A DNA stretch of 64,000 bases, from positions 264,153 through 328,152 of the forward strand of contig NZ_JAGSPK010000006.1 of assembly GCF_018139565.1 (NCBI RefSeq), in the 5' to 3' direction. Under the pieces are notes generated by a model. The model was not told the origin of the DNA. It saw nothing but the letters and a program-made list of their open reading frames with translations, and did no database searches. Source of the DNA: Cognatundibacterium rivi. Its GTDB lineage: Bacteria > Pseudomonadota > Gammaproteobacteria > Burkholderiales > Burkholderiaceae_D. Below, piece after piece: positions 26,941-36,255 of this stretch; within the stretch, counting starts at the first letter, position 1, and each line of letters opens with the position of its first letter. The position numbers and the translations under genes were made by a program.

Positions 26941-27801
26941 ATGAGTACTTCAAACGCGAAAGCCCCTTATTACTTCGTGCCTGGACCGTCAAAGTGGCCG
27001 GTGCTGGCGGGAGCCTCCTTGTTGCTGACCATGATAGGCGCATCTGCCTGGGTGAATGCGGTGAGCTGGGGCTCTTACGTCAACTTTGCGGGTGTTTTTC
27101 TGACGCTGGTGGTGTTGTATAACTGGTTTGGTGACGCGATTGCCGAATCCGAAAGCGGCAAATACAGCGCCCGCATTGATGTTTCTTATCGCTGGAGCAT
27201 GAGCTGGTTCATTTTTTCAGAAGTCATGTTCTTTGCCGCTTTTTTCGGCGCATTGTTTTATGCCCGCAGTATTTCCATGCCATGGCTGGCAGATCTGGAT
27301 CACAAAGTATTGTGGCCGGATTTTTCAGCGCAGTGGGGTAATGCTGGCCCTGCTGGTACGGTTGAAGCATTTAAAACGATGGGGCCATTTCCTATCCCGA
27401 CGATTAATACCGCATTGCTGCTGACTTCCGGTGTGACACTGACGATATCGCATCATGCTCTGCGTGCCGGGCACCGTGGCACCACGGCGTTCTGGCTGGC
27501 AGCAACCGTCTTGCTGGGCGCGGTGTTTATGGGCTTCCAGGTATACGAGTACATGCACGCTTACAGCGAACTGAACCTGAAACTGACCTCCGGTATTTAT
27601 GGTTCAACTTTCTTCATGCTGACCGGTTTCCACGGCTTCCATGTGACGATGGGTGCGATCATGTTGTCGGTAGTTTTGTACCGTGTTCTGAAGGGGCATT
27701 TCACACCAGAACAGCATTTTGCGTTTGAAGGTGCAGCGTGGTACTGGCACTTTGTTGACGTGGTCTGGCTGGGATTGTACGTCGTTGTCTACTGGCTCTG
27801 A
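26941..27801 (+). CDS. coxC: Cytochrome c oxidase subunit III
   Basis: Subunit III stabilises the oxidase and contains seven membrane helices. The start at 26941 has GGGAG nine bases upstream. The 286-residue protein shows YYFVPGPSKWPVLAG at the start, SWFIFSEVMFFAAFFGALFYAR, LLLTSGVTLTISHHAL and the end block FHGFHVTMGAIML with WYWHFVDVVWLGLYVVVYWL, the typical subunit III C-terminus. An internal extension around residues 120-150 (SAQWGNAGPAGTVEAFKTMG) fits the proteobacterial form. A terminator follows. Confidence 0.96.
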   Translation: MSTSNAKAPYYFVPGPSKWPVLAGASLLLTMIGASAWVNAVSWGSYVNFAGVFLTLVVLYNWFGDAIAESESGKYSARIDVSYRWSMSWFIFSEVMFFAAFFGALFYARSISMPWLADLDHKVLWPDFSAQWGNAGPAGTVEAFKTMGPFPIPTINTALLLTSGVTLTISHHALRAGHRGTTAFWLAATVLLGAVFMGFQVYEYMHAYSELNLKLTSGIYGSTFFMLTGFHGFHVTMGAIMLSVVLYRVLKGHFTPEQHFAFEGAAWYWHFVDVVWLGLYVVVYWL

Positions 27802-27835
27802 TGCGCGCAGCAGACTGAGCTGATTCGTTTTCAAA

Positions 27836-27868
27836 TAAAAAAGCCGCACACTTGTTGCGGCTTTTTTA
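27836..27868. terminator. Rho-independent terminator after coxC
   Basis: GCCGCA (27843-27848) pairs with TGCGGC (27856-27861) around a seven-base loop, flanked by an A run on the left and TTTTTTA on the right. It separates coxC from the convergent DUF2909 gene and could act in both directions. Confidence 0.88.
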
Positions 27869-27888
27869 TCGGTAAAGCTGTCGCTGAA

Positions 27889-28089
27889 TTATCTGATACC
27901 GGTTGGTTGAATCAGCCCGAAATGATTGGCCAGTAATATCAGGATAAACAAGCTGATGGAAAAGCCGACACGGAACGCGAGTGCCTTAACAGTGCGGTTG
28001 CTGCGCCCTTTGTCTTTCATCAGATAAACTAATGCCGATCCCATGCTGAAGATGATGAGGAAAAAAGCAATGGCGACGAGAATTTTCAT
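27889..28089 (-). CDS. Twin transmembrane protein (DUF2909)
   Basis: The 66-residue protein has two hydrophobic helices (KILVAIAFFLIIFSMGSALVY and FRVGFSISLFILILLANHFG) joined by a basic loop MKDKGRSNRTVKAL. This layout and its place between coxC and SURF1 in opposite orientation identify the DUF2909 family. The function is unknown. It is the only gene in the oxidase cluster on the minus strand, so it must be transcribed separately, possibly from the region shared with SURF1. Confidence 0.85.
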   Translation of the reverse strand: MKILVAIAFFLIIFSMGSALVYLMKDKGRSNRTVKALAFRVGFSISLFILILLANHFGLIQPTGIR

Positions 28090-28139
28090 ACTGATTCTTT
28101 GACTAAATGTGATGCCGGATTGATCAATTTCTTATTGTA

Positions 28140-28877
28140 ATGCTTTTCATGCCTGTTTCTTTTCAATTCAGACTATTACCTTTTATTGCTACCGTGGCTG
28201 TGGTCATTCTCGGGCTGAATCTGGGCATGTGGCAAAGCCGGCGTGCTGCCGAAAAAGAAGCGATTGCCGCAACGACGGCGGAACGCATGCACAGCGCTGC
28301 CACGCAATGGCGCAGCGATACTCCGGAAGAGCAATTGCAACCCTTCAGCAAGGTGATGTTGCGCGGTCAGTTTCTCGATACCTGGCCCATGTATCTGGAT
28401 AATCGCCCTATGCAAGGCAGGGCAGGCATGTATGTATTGATGCCATTTAAGCTTGAGGGCAGCCGGCGGCATGTGTTGATTGCGCGTGGCTGGCAGGCCA
28501 GAAACCCGCAGGACAGAACAGCGTTGCCGCACTTGCTCACGCCGTCAGGTACGATAGAAATTCAGGGTATTGTCAAAGAGCATCTGGATCGTGTCATGCA
28601 ACTGGGGCAGCCTGAGCCGTATAAGCCCGGTGCGATTTTGCAGAATCTGGAGATTGCCAGCCTTGCGACGGAAACCGGATTAGCATTTTATCCTTTGATC
28701 GTCGAGCAGACGTCGCCAGCGGAAGACCATCTGCAACGCGATTGGCCTGCACCTTCGCTGGGGATTGATAAACACAAAGGATATGCATTTCAGTGGTATG
28801 CCTTGTCGTTAATGGCAGGGATTTTTTTTGTAGTGACAGGAATACGTCGTGGAAAAAACGCAGAATCAAAAAATTAA
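28140..28877 (+). CDS. SURF1 family oxidase assembly protein
   Basis: SURF1 proteins help insert heme a into subunit I. The 245-residue product has two membrane anchors, one near the N-terminus (FIATVAVVILGLNLGMWQSRRA) and one near the C-terminus (YALSLMAGIFFVVTGIRR), with a soluble domain between. QWYALSLM and YLDNRPMQGRAGMYVLMPF are family hallmarks. An in-frame ATG nine bases later could also be the start. The last 29 bases overlap the next gene. Confidence 0.93.
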   Translation: MLFMPVSFQFRLLPFIATVAVVILGLNLGMWQSRRAAEKEAIAATTAERMHSAATQWRSDTPEEQLQPFSKVMLRGQFLDTWPMYLDNRPMQGRAGMYVLMPFKLEGSRRHVLIARGWQARNPQDRTALPHLLTPSGTIEIQGIVKEHLDRVMQLGQPEPYKPGAILQNLEIASLATETGLAFYPLIVEQTSPAEDHLQRDWPAPSLGIDKHKGYAFQWYALSLMAGIFFVVTGIRRGKNAESKN

Positions 28878-29463
28878 AGGACGCTGGAAATTATTTATCG
28901 TGCTGGCCGTTTGTGCCGCACCGATGATAGCGTCTTATCTCGCTTACTATGTGATCAAGCCGGAAGGCAGAACCAATTACGGCACGATACTGGACCCGCG
29001 TCTGTATCCTATGCCGGAGCTGCACGCACGCTTACTCGGTACGACGGATGCTGATAAGGTGGATAAACAGAAGGGCTTGATGGCGTATCGCGGCAAATGG
29101 ATCATGCTGACGATCAGCAGCGGTTCGTGCGATACCGGATGTCAGAAAAAACTGTATGACTTGCGCCAACTGAGACTCGCGCAGGGCAAGGAAATGGATC
29201 GAATTGAACGGGTCTGGGCAGTCATTGACGAGCAACCTGTCGATACTTTGTTACTGCGCGAATACGATGGCATGCATGTGCTGAAAGGTGATGCGGATGC
29301 GCTCAGAAAATGGTTGCCGACCGAAGATGGCAATCAGATCAGCGATCACATTTATATGATCGATCCACTTGGAAATCTGATGATGCGTTTCCCGAAAAAT
29401 GCCGATCCGAACAAAATCAAAAAAGATATCAGCAAGCTGTTACGTGCGTCGGCGATAGGTTGA
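28849..29463 (+). CDS. SCO-like membrane protein with CxxxC motif
   Basis: The 204-residue product has one N-terminal membrane segment (WKLFIVLAVCAAPMIASYLAYYV) followed by a periplasmic thioredoxin-like domain. The motif SGSCDTGCQKKLYDLRQLRLAQ resembles the copper-binding CxxxC site of SCO proteins but lacks the usual Pro residues. The end (YMIDPLGNLMMRFP) is also SCO-like, with the DPLGN turn. It lies between SURF1 and ctaA as in other Burkholderiales and overlaps the SURF1 gene by 29 bases. A second, canonical SCO gene follows at 31427. Copper delivery or thiol chemistry for CuA is a reasonable inference. Confidence 0.82.
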   Translation: MEKTQNQKIKGRWKLFIVLAVCAAPMIASYLAYYVIKPEGRTNYGTILDPRLYPMPELHARLLGTTDADKVDKQKGLMAYRGKWIMLTISSGSCDTGCQKKLYDLRQLRLAQGKEMDRIERVWAVIDEQPVDTLLLREYDGMHVLKGDADALRKWLPTEDGNQISDHIYMIDPLGNLMMRFPKNADPNKIKKDISKLLRASAIG

Positions 29464-29466
29464 TTC

Positions 29467-30540
29467 ATGTTTTTACAACTCGCTCTGATAGGTTTATGTG
29501 TCGCCGTTTTGCCTTTGTCGGTCGTATTCTGGTCGCGTGACACCAACAAACACCGCAAGCTGATTGCGGTGACTGTGGCGCTGACGTTTGAACTGATCAT
29601 GTTCGGTGCCTTTACCCGGCTGACGGATTCCGGCCTCGGTTGCCCTGACTGGCCGGGCTGCTATGGTCAGGCAAATCCTTTGCAATCGCATGCCGATATC
29701 CGCGCAGCAGAGGCGGCGATGCCGCATGGCCCGGTGAGCTTGCAAAAAGCCTGGATAGAAATGATTCACCGTTATCTGGCGATGAGTGTCGGCGTACTGA
29801 TCATTGCTCAGGTTGTTCTTGCGTGGCGGCGACGTCATACGACCGGCATTTCGCCGTGGCTGGCCAGCTTTTTGTTGGTGTTTGTTTGTCTGCAGGGGGC
29901 ATTCGGCGCGTGGACGGTGACCTTAAAACTGCAGCCGGTGATCGTGACCACGCATCTGTTACTGGGGATGGGCTTGCTGGCGCTGTTATCGGCGTCCCTG
30001 CAGCAGTACAGTCAGACGCATGTCATTCGGACGGCGCAGGTAGCTGCGCTGCGCTGGCCTGCGATGCTTGCCTTAGTCTTACTCTTTATGCAGATTGCTT
30101 TGGGTGGCTGGGTTAGTACCAACTACGCAGCCTTGGCTTGCCACGATTATCCCTTGTGTAACGGTGCGGTGATACCGACGATGGATTTTGAGCACGGATT
30201 CAGTTTGTGGCGTCAACTGGGGCAGACCGTGAGTGGCGATTATCTGCCATTTACGGCTTTGGTCGCTATTCATTGGGTGCACCGTAATTTTGCTCTGCTG
30301 GTCTCGGTTGTGGTCGCGATAGTTGCGTGGCGCGCCATGCACTTACCCGGAGTCGAACGTCTGGGGCGCCAACTCATGCTGGCGATTGCAGCACAATTTT
30401 TGATCGGCGTTTCGACTGTCTTTTTTTCCTGGCCCTTGTTGCTGGCGGTATTGCATAACGGTGGGGCGGCCACCTTAGTGCTGTTGCTGACCATGTTAAA
30501 CTACAGGGTCAGGCAGACGAAACTGATTGCCACACACTGA
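29467..30540 (+). CDS. ctaA: Heme A synthase (COX15/CtaA)
   Basis: CtaA oxidises the C8 methyl group of heme O to the formyl group of heme A. The 357-residue membrane protein has eight expected helices. Paired cysteines on the periplasmic face are in [15 protein letters not shown] and CHDYPLCNG; conserved His residues sit in [22 protein letters not shown] and LHNGGAATL. The gene follows the SCO-like gene by three bases and precedes ctaB by five. Confidence 0.95.
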   Translation: MFLQLALIGLCVAVLPLSVVFWSRDTNKHRKLIAVTVALTFELIMFGAFTRLTDSGLGCPDWPGCYGQANPLQSHADIRAAEAAMPHGPVSLQKAWIEMIHRYLAMSVGVLIIAQVVLAWRRRHTTGISPWLASFLLVFVCLQGAFGAWTVTLKLQPVIVTTHLLLGMGLLALLSASLQQYSQTHVIRTAQVAALRWPAMLALVLLFMQIALGGWVSTNYAALACHDYPLCNGAVIPTMDFEHGFSLWRQLGQTVSGDYLPFTALVAIHWVHRNFALLVSVVVAIVAWRAMHLPGVERLGRQLMLAIAAQFLIGVSTVFFSWPLLLAVLHNGGAATLVLLLTMLNYRVRQTKLIATH

Positions 30541-30545
30541 TTGAT

Positions 30546-31430
30546 ATGACGACAATAAGCCTGACCTCCAACCGTTTTGCTCAATACTGGGCTCTGACCA
30601 AACCGCGCGTAACTCAGCTGGCGGTGTTTTGTGCCGTCATCGGCATGTTTCTGGCCACACCTGATTTACCCGACTGGCGTGTTGTGGTTGCCGCGACCAT
30701 AGGGATCTGGCTGTTGGCGGGTGCCGCTTTTGCGGTGAATTGCCTGGTCGAGCGCGAGATCGATTCGCGCATGGCGCGTACCGCGCGCCGCGCCACAGCC
30801 GCTGGTGAAATCAGTGCATCTCAGACCTTATTGTTTTCAGGTGTGATCGGTGGTGCCGGGATGTGGGTGTTGTACACGCTGGTGAATCCGCTAACGATGT
30901 GGCTTACATTTACGACTTTTGTCGGTTATGCCGTGGTGTACACCATCATTCTGAAGCCAGCGACGCCGCAAAATATTGTGATTGGCGGCTTGTCTGGCGC
31001 GATGCCGCCGGCGCTCGGCTGGGCCGCGGTGGCAAACGATGTTCCTATGCAAGCGTGGTTGCTGGTGATGATCATTTTTGTCTGGACGCCGCCGCATTTC
31101 TGGGCGCTGGCGATGTACCGGCGTGATGACTACGCGCGCTCAGGCCTGCCTATGCTGCCGATTACGCATGGCCCTGAATTCACCCGTTTTCACATCTGGT
31201 TGTACACCATCGCTTTATTCGCGACGACGATGTTGCCTTATGCCGTGCAGATGAGCGGCCTGATTTATCTGGTCAGTGCCGTCATCCTCGGGGCGATTTT
31301 TCTCTGGTACGCATGGCGGATTTATCGCAATTACAACGATATTCTCGCCCGCAAAACATTCGCTTATTCGATCATTTACCTGTCACTGCTGTTTGCGGCG
31401 CTGCTGGTTGATCACTACATACGACTATGA
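30546..31430 (+). CDS. ctaB: Protoheme IX farnesyltransferase
   Basis: CtaB (CyoE) attaches a farnesyl group to heme B, giving heme O, the substrate of CtaA. It is a membrane prenyltransferase of 294 residues with [20 protein letters not shown] at the start, the Asp-rich motif [18 protein letters not shown] near residue 65, and [22 protein letters not shown] second acidic site is in [15 protein letters not shown]. The stop overlaps the sco ATG by four bases. Confidence 0.95.
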   Translation: MTTISLTSNRFAQYWALTKPRVTQLAVFCAVIGMFLATPDLPDWRVVVAATIGIWLLAGAAFAVNCLVEREIDSRMARTARRATAAGEISASQTLLFSGVIGGAGMWVLYTLVNPLTMWLTFTTFVGYAVVYTIILKPATPQNIVIGGLSGAMPPALGWAAVANDVPMQAWLLVMIIFVWTPPHFWALAMYRRDDYARSGLPMLPITHGPEFTRFHIWLYTIALFATTMLPYAVQMSGLIYLVSAVILGAIFLWYAWRIYRNYNDILARKTFAYSIIYLSLLFAALLVDHYIRL

Positions 31431-32008
31431 ACTTACTCAAAAAATTATTCGCCTGCGCTCTGATCGCAGGGCTGGCGGCTTGCGGCAAACCCGGAGAAAA
31501 ATTCAATAACACGGACCTCACCGGGCTCGATTATGCGCAGGATTTTTCCCTCACTGATCACAATGGCAAGGCCAGGACACTGAAAGATTTTCGCGGCAAG
31601 CTGGTGGTGATGTTCTTTGGTTATACCCAGTGTCCTGATGTTTGCCCGACCACGATGGTGGAGATGGCGAATGTGATGCAGAAAATGGGACCACAGGCAG
31701 AGAAGGTGCAAGTCTTGTTCGTCACGATAGACCCTGAACGCGATACGCAGGCATTGATGGCGGCGTATGTGCCGAACTTTGATCCGCGCTTCCTCGGCTT
31801 GTATGGCGATGCCGCAGCGACGGCAAAAGTGGCGAAAGACTTCAAAGTGTATTACCAGAAAGTGGACGGCAAAACACCGACCAGTTACACCATGGATCAT
31901 ACGGCGGGCAGCTATGTTTTTGACACGGAAGGCCGCCTGCGTTTATTCCTGCGGCACGGCCAGGGTGCTGAACCTATCGTTCACGATTTAAAACTGTTGC
32001 TGAAGTAA
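31427..32008 (+). CDS. sco: SCO family copper chaperone (lipoprotein)
   Basis: SCO proteins deliver copper to CuA of subunit II. The protein has 193 residues with a lipoprotein signal ([12 protein letters not shown], lipobox Cys near residue 19) and a thioredoxin-fold domain: [21 protein letters not shown] contains the CxxxC copper ligands, and the third ligand His is in [10 protein letters not shown]. It is the last gene of the oxidase cluster. After its stop come a repeat element and a terminator. Confidence 0.95.
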   Translation: MNLLKKLFACALIAGLAACGKPGEKFNNTDLTGLDYAQDFSLTDHNGKARTLKDFRGKLVVMFFGYTQCPDVCPTTMVEMANVMQKMGPQAEKVQVLFVTIDPERDTQALMAAYVPNFDPRFLGLYGDAAATAKVAKDFKVYYQKVDGKTPTSYTMDHTAGSYVFDTEGRLRLFLRHGQGAEPIVHDLKLLLK

Positions 32009-32055
32009 TTTTGCTGAACTGGCTGACGCGGGCATATAAAACGGCCTGCTGAGCC

Positions 32056-32133
32056 TTAAATATACTGGGGGGAGTATATTTAAACGCCCACTGTTTTCAA
32101 GGACATTAGGTGAAAAATGGCAGATACTCCCCC
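32056..32133. repeat. Dispersed intergenic element, copy B
   Basis: An 11-bp inverted repeat (TTAAATATACT / AGTATATTTAA, 32056-32066 and 32073-32083) surrounds six G residues. From 32068 the sequence aligns gaplessly to copy A at 14806, 34 of 45 columns identical by hand count. CAGATACTCCCCC at 32121-32133 is the exact reverse complement of the 13-mer that ends copy A. It sits between sco and the rpoH-side terminator. Confidence 0.65.
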
Positions 32134-32163
32134 TATTTATTGATTTTCAGAGGATAAACAATA

Positions 32164-32195
32164 AAAAAAAGGCACTCCGCAGAGTGCCTTTTTTC
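32164..32195. terminator. Bidirectional rho-independent terminator between sco and rpoH
   Basis: GGCACTC (32171-32177) pairs with GAGTGCC (32182-32188) over a four-base loop, with an A run on the left and TTTTTT on the right. It can stop both the oxidase transcript and the converging rpoH transcript. Confidence 0.92.
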
Positions 32196-32208
32196 ATGCG
32201 CGGTCTGA

Positions 32209-33099
32209 TCAGGAAAAGCTGACCAGCGCACCTTTCATTTTTTTCAGCGCTGCACTTTCAATCTGACGGATACGTTCGGCGGAAACACCGTATTCATCTG
32301 CCAGTTCGTGCAGTGTCGCGCCAGAACCGTCGTCATTTTTCAACCAGCGCGATTCGATAATATGACGTGAACGCGCATCCAGTTTTGACAACGCTGATTC
32401 CAGTCCTTCGCTTTGCAAACGATCATACTGGCGTGATTCCAATACCTGCGTCGGCTCTTCTGATTCTGTTTTCAGATAAGCGATCGGTGCGAATTTATCG
32501 TCATCATCATCGGTAGGTGCATCCAGCGCGATATCGCGGCCAGACAGACGCATTTCCATTTCGATCACTTCTTCGCGTTTCACATCGAGAGTCTTCGCCA
32601 GTGCATCAATTTGCTTCGGCGACATGGTTTCCAGACCTTCTTTGTGGCTGCGCAGATTGAAAAACAGTTTGCGTTGCGCTTTGGTTGTCGCCACTTTAAC
32701 TAAACGCCAGTTTTTCAGAATGTACTCGTGCATTTCGGCTTTAATCCAGTGCATCGCATACGACACCAGACGCACACCCTGATCAGGGTCAAAGCGTTTG
32801 ACTGCTTTCATCAGGCCGATATTGCCTTCCTGAATCAGATCGGCGTGTGGCAAGCCATAGCCGAGGTAGCCACGGGCAATGGATACAACCAGACGCAGAT
32901 GCGACATCACCATCTGTTGCGCAGCAGACAGGTCATTATTGTCACGCAGGCGGGTCGCCAGATCGATTTCTTCTTCATGCGTCAGCATAGGCAGGCGATT
33001 GACCGCAGAAATATAAGCGTCAATATTGCCCAGCGTACCTGTAAAGCCGAGTGCCAGCGCTGTGCTGTCTGTTACAGGAATAAGTTGTCTTGAAGTCAT
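32209..33099 (-). CDS. rpoH: RNA polymerase sigma-32 (heat shock) factor
   Basis: RpoH directs RNA polymerase to heat-shock promoters. The start at 33099 has AGAGGAAC nearby and gives 296 residues, near the norm. Region 2 contains LIQEGNIGLMKAVKRFDPDQGVRLVSYAMHWIKAEMHEYIL, the RpoH box is around TKAQRKLFFNLRSHK, and the region 4 helix-turn-helix is LHELADEYGVSAERIRQIE. The DDDDD-rich linker near residue 195 is notable. It lies downstream of ftsX, the common proteobacterial arrangement. A CIRCE operator 72 bases upstream suggests added repression by HrcA. Confidence 0.96.
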   Translation of the reverse strand: MTSRQLIPVTDSTALALGFTGTLGNIDAYISAVNRLPMLTHEEEIDLATRLRDNNDLSAAQQMVMSHLRLVVSIARGYLGYGLPHADLIQEGNIGLMKAVKRFDPDQGVRLVSYAMHWIKAEMHEYILKNWRLVKVATTKAQRKLFFNLRSHKEGLETMSPKQIDALAKTLDVKREEVIEMEMRLSGRDIALDAPTDDDDDKFAPIAYLKTESEEPTQVLESRQYDRLQSEGLESALSKLDARSRHIIESRWLKNDDGSGATLHELADEYGVSAERIRQIESAALKKMKGALVSFS

Positions 33100-33170
33100 T
33101 GTGTTGTTCCTCTCAATTACTGCAGTCCGAGCAAAAAAATAACTCTGAACAAACGTACTATTTCCTAATA

Positions 33171-33197
33171 TTAGCACTCTCTTGAGAAGAGTGCTAA
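33171..33197. promoter_or_regulatory. CIRCE operator (HrcA site) upstream of rpoH
   Basis: TTAGCACTC-N9-GAGTGCTAA matches the CIRCE consensus at all eighteen conserved positions. CIRCE is the binding site of the HrcA repressor, usually found before groESL. Its location 72 bases upstream of the rpoH ATG puts sigma-32 under HrcA control, as has been described by comparative genomics for betaproteobacteria. Confidence 0.95.
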
Positions 33198-33389
33198 TTC
33201 TCGTGAAAATGATGATTTCATTAAGATGAGGTCAGAGGGAAAAGCGGGTATTCCAGATACTTGCCGAGTATGGCTGCCAGTGGTTCGCCATCGGTAACTC
33301 TGCAGAAATTTCTGGAATCAGCTTTCTTACTCCGCTTTAACTAAGAGGTTAGAGCAGCGATTTTTGGGAAAGTTGCAAATCATTATGTA

Positions 33390-34304
33390 TCAGTTTGTTC
33401 GCGCCAGTTGACGGCGGACGGACAGATAAGCGCCTGCCAGACCCAGTAACATGCTGACACCCAGCAACATCAGGCTGGGTAATATGCCCAGCGGTACCAG
33501 CCGGAATTCCGATGCATACAATTTGGCAAATTCTGCAATGGCCTGATTCAGTGGTTGCAGCGAGGCAGCGATGCCAGCCAGCGCCAGACTTCCCGCCAGC
33601 AGGCCTAGCAGTGCGCCAGTGTAATAGTAGGGGCGATGAATGAAGCTGTTGGTCGCACCTAATAAACGGGTCACGGAAATTTCAGCCTGATGCGAAATGA
33701 CTTGCAGACGGGTCGCGTTAAACACGACCACAATCACGACGACGCCCAGTGTCGTTGCCAGAAACAGCAAACCTATCTGCAATATCTGCACGAGTGCAGC
33801 CAGTCGTTTAACCCAGGCCGAGTCAACCTGAACCACCTCAACATCGGGCAAGGCCTGCAGTTGTTCGACCAGTTTATCGAGTTTTGCTGCGTCATTATTC
33901 GACAGCGAAAGCACGTAAGCATCCGGCAGGGGATTGCCGCCCAGTGTCGATAACACTTCTGCCAGACTCGATGCATCCTGCATCGCTGCCAGCGCTTTTT
34001 CTTTTGGTGTAAAGCTCAGTTTGCCGCTGATGTTACTGTCTTTCAGCAGGCGCTTGATTGGTACCGACAATGCCGTTGCATTTTCACGCGCCGTGTCAGT
34101 CGTCAGAAAAATACTGATTTCCGGTTCTATCGATAACTGTGAAGAGATAGGACGGATATTTTCAATCAGCGTCAGACCCGCAATCGGCAGCGCCAGCGCG
34201 ATCGCGACTACCAGCACATTGAAAATGAAATTTCCGGTACCGGCACGCAAGTGGGTGAATGCGCTTTTCAGTGCAAACAGATGTTCACGAAACCAGATGG
34301 TCAT
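33390..34304 (-). CDS. ftsX: Cell division ABC transporter-like protein FtsX
   Basis: FtsX works with FtsE to activate peptidoglycan hydrolases at the septum. The 304-residue protein has the expected four membrane segments: one after the N-terminal cytoplasmic tail (FIFNVLVVAIALALPIAGL), then three in the C-terminal half, including IGLLFLATTLGVVVIVVVFNATRL. The large periplasmic loop lies between residues 45 and 170. VTRLLGATNSFIHRPYYYTGALLGLLAG is typical. It follows ftsE by 35 bases. Confidence 0.95.
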   Translation of the reverse strand: MTIWFREHLFALKSAFTHLRAGTGNFIFNVLVVAIALALPIAGLTLIENIRPISSQLSIEPEISIFLTTDTARENATALSVPIKRLLKDSNISGKLSFTPKEKALAAMQDASSLAEVLSTLGGNPLPDAYVLSLSNNDAAKLDKLVEQLQALPDVEVVQVDSAWVKRLAALVQILQIGLLFLATTLGVVVIVVVFNATRLQVISHQAEISVTRLLGATNSFIHRPYYYTGALLGLLAGSLALAGIAASLQPLNQAIAEFAKLYASEFRLVPLGILPSLMLLGVSMLLGLAGAYLSVRRQLARTN

Positions 34305-34339
34305 AGGGATTTCCTTGAAGGCGTAAGATCAGGAGGCAA

Positions 34340-35014
34340 TCAGGCGGCAGCGCCTGTTGTCCATGAATCCGAGATTTGTCCATTGCTCAGATAGATCACG
34401 CGGTCGGCCTGATCCAGGAATTGTTCGTCGTGACTCGATATCAGACAAGTGACGCCAGCACTCTGGAATGCTTTCAACGCGCTCAGCACTTTATTCGCAT
34501 TATCTCTGTCCAGAAACGCGGTCGGTTCGTCGGCCAGAATAATCTTGGGACGATTCACGATTGCACGCGCAATCGCAACACGCTGTTGTTCTCCGCCGGA
34601 GAGTTCCAGCGGCAGGGCGTTGGCTTTATCCAGTAAGCCGACTTTTTCGAGTGCGACACAGGCGCGCGATTCCGCTTCACCCGAGGCCGCGCCAGTCACA
34701 ATCAGAGGCAACATGACGTTGGCGAGAACGCTGCGGTCGGTCAGTAATTTCTGATCCTGTAAAATCAGACCGAGCTTACGACGTAAATACGGCAGGCTGC
34801 CGGTTTTCAGCTTGCTGATGTCCTGGCCATTGACGATGACATGGCCGCTGGTCGGCTTTTCTATACCTGCGATCATCTTTAATAAAGTCGATTTCCCGGC
34901 ACCGGATGGCCCCGCCAGAAAAATGAGTTCTCCATCCTGGATGGTCAGAGAGATATCGCGTAAAGCGTAGGCATCACGCGAATATTGTTTAGTGACGTTA
35001 TCGAATTCGATCAT
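34340..35014 (-). CDS. ftsE: Cell division ATP-binding protein FtsE
   Basis: FtsE is the ATPase partner of FtsX. The 224 residues carry Walker [10 protein letters not shown], near residue 36, signature [15 protein letters not shown], Walker [12 protein letters not shown] and the H-loop [27 protein letters not shown] is the standard FtsE beginning. The gene lies 26 bases after ftsY and precedes ftsX, the conserved ftsYEX order. Confidence 0.96.
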   Translation of the reverse strand: MIEFDNVTKQYSRDAYALRDISLTIQDGELIFLAGPSGAGKSTLLKMIAGIEKPTSGHVIVNGQDISKLKTGSLPYLRRKLGLILQDQKLLTDRSVLANVMLPLIVTGAASGEAESRACVALEKVGLLDKANALPLELSGGEQQRVAIARAIVNRPKIILADEPTAFLDRDNANKVLSALKAFQSAGVTCLISSHDEQFLDQADRVIYLSNGQISDSWTTGAAA

Positions 35015-35040
35015 GGTCGTTGCACTGACTGTCTGTAATT

Positions 35041-36144
35041 TTAATTAAACAAGGCGTCGACGAATTCCTGCGCGTTGAATGGTTGCAGATCTTCGATTTG
35101 CTCGCCGATACCTATGAAATAGACGGGTATCGGGCGCGTCTTTGCAATCGCAGCCAGAACACCACCTTTTGCAGTGCCATCTAATTTGGTGATGATCAAA
35201 CCGGTCAGCTGCAATGCATCGTCAAACGCTCTGACTTGCGCCAGCGCGTTTTGTCCGGTGTTGCCGTCAATGATCAACAGCACTTCCTGCGGAGCGCCTT
35301 CCATGCCTTTACCGATCACGCGTTTGATCTTTTTCAGTTCTTCCATCAGATGCAACTGCGTTGGCAAACGCCCTGCGGTATCCACCATCACGACATCGGT
35401 GCCGCGTGCACGTGCGGATGCAACGGCATCAAACGCCACCGCTGCCGGATCACCGGATTCCTGCGAAATCACGGTCACATCATTGCGCTCGCCCCAGATA
35501 GATAATTGCTCGCGCGCCGCAGCACGGAACGTATCGCCAGCCGCCAGCAACACGGACTGATGGTGCACTTGCATGTGCTTCGCGAGTTTGCCTATGGTGG
35601 TGGTTTTTCCGGCGCCATTGACGCCAGCAATCATCATGACCAGAGGCTGGTGACGACCCAGTTCCAGCGGCTTTTGCAGTGGCGTAAGCAATTCCAGCAA
35701 CAAAGCTTTAAGCGCTGCTTTAACTTGCTCTGCTTCGGTTAATTTTTCTTCTTTGACTTTCTTTTTCAGCGTATCGAGCAAAAACAAGGTTGCTTCAACG
35801 CCGGCGTCGGATGTCAATAAAGCCGCTTCGAGTTCGTCATAGAGGTCATCATCGATACGTGCGCCGATAAACAGCGTGGTCAGATTCGATGATGTTTTGG
35901 CCAGACCAGCTTTCAGGCGGCTCAGCCATGAACGCTTTTGCTCCGGTTGCGGCGCAGGCGCTGATACCGTTTCGACAGATGCTGTTACAGGCGTTGTCGT
36001 GGTGACCGGTTGTATTACTGGTTCGGCAATTGTCTGCGGCACCTCGGCAGGTGTAGTCGGTATTACCGCAGAAGCAGGCGTAGCAACGACTTCTGGCGTT
36101 ACTACCGGTTCTTCTTTGGGTTTTCTTTTGAAAAAACTAAACAT
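35041..36144 (-). CDS. ftsY: Signal recognition particle receptor FtsY
   Basis: FtsY docks the SRP-ribosome complex at the inner membrane. The ATG at 36144 gives the conserved start FSFFKRKPKEEP; an upstream in-frame ATG at 36189 adds an unlikely tail. The N-terminal A domain is rich in Val, Pro and Thr (residues 8-85) rather than strongly acidic. The NG GTPase domain follows, with P-loop GVNGAGKTTTIGKLA, DTFRAAAREQL, DTAGRLPTQ and TKLDGTAKGG. The length is 367 residues. Confidence 0.96.
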   Translation of the reverse strand: MFSFFKRKPKEEPVVTPEVVATPASAVIPTTPAEVPQTIAEPVIQPVTTTTPVTASVETVSAPAPQPEQKRSWLSRLKAGLAKTSSNLTTLFIGARIDDDLYDELEAALLTSDAGVEATLFLLDTLKKKVKEEKLTEAEQVKAALKALLLELLTPLQKPLELGRHQPLVMMIAGVNGAGKTTTIGKLAKHMQVHHQSVLLAAGDTFRAAAREQLSIWGERNDVTVISQESGDPAAVAFDAVASARARGTDVVMVDTAGRLPTQLHLMEELKKIKRVIGKGMEGAPQEVLLIIDGNTGQNALAQVRAFDDALQLTGLIITKLDGTAKGGVLAAIAKTRPIPVYFIGIGEQIEDLQPFNAQEFVDALFN

Positions 36145-36255
36145 CGGATAATTTTGTCGGAGAGGGGAAGCTGCAAACTGCTGACCCAAGTATTAGAATG
36201 CAGCCATTCTAACAGACCGCGCCGGGTAATTTGACTTACCAGTGTCATTCAACTA

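Noticed and set aside
33198..33389. tRNA or small RNA gene between rpoH and ftsX
   Set aside because: No cloverleaf arms or T-loop consensus could be found; only a short four-pair stem near 33340.
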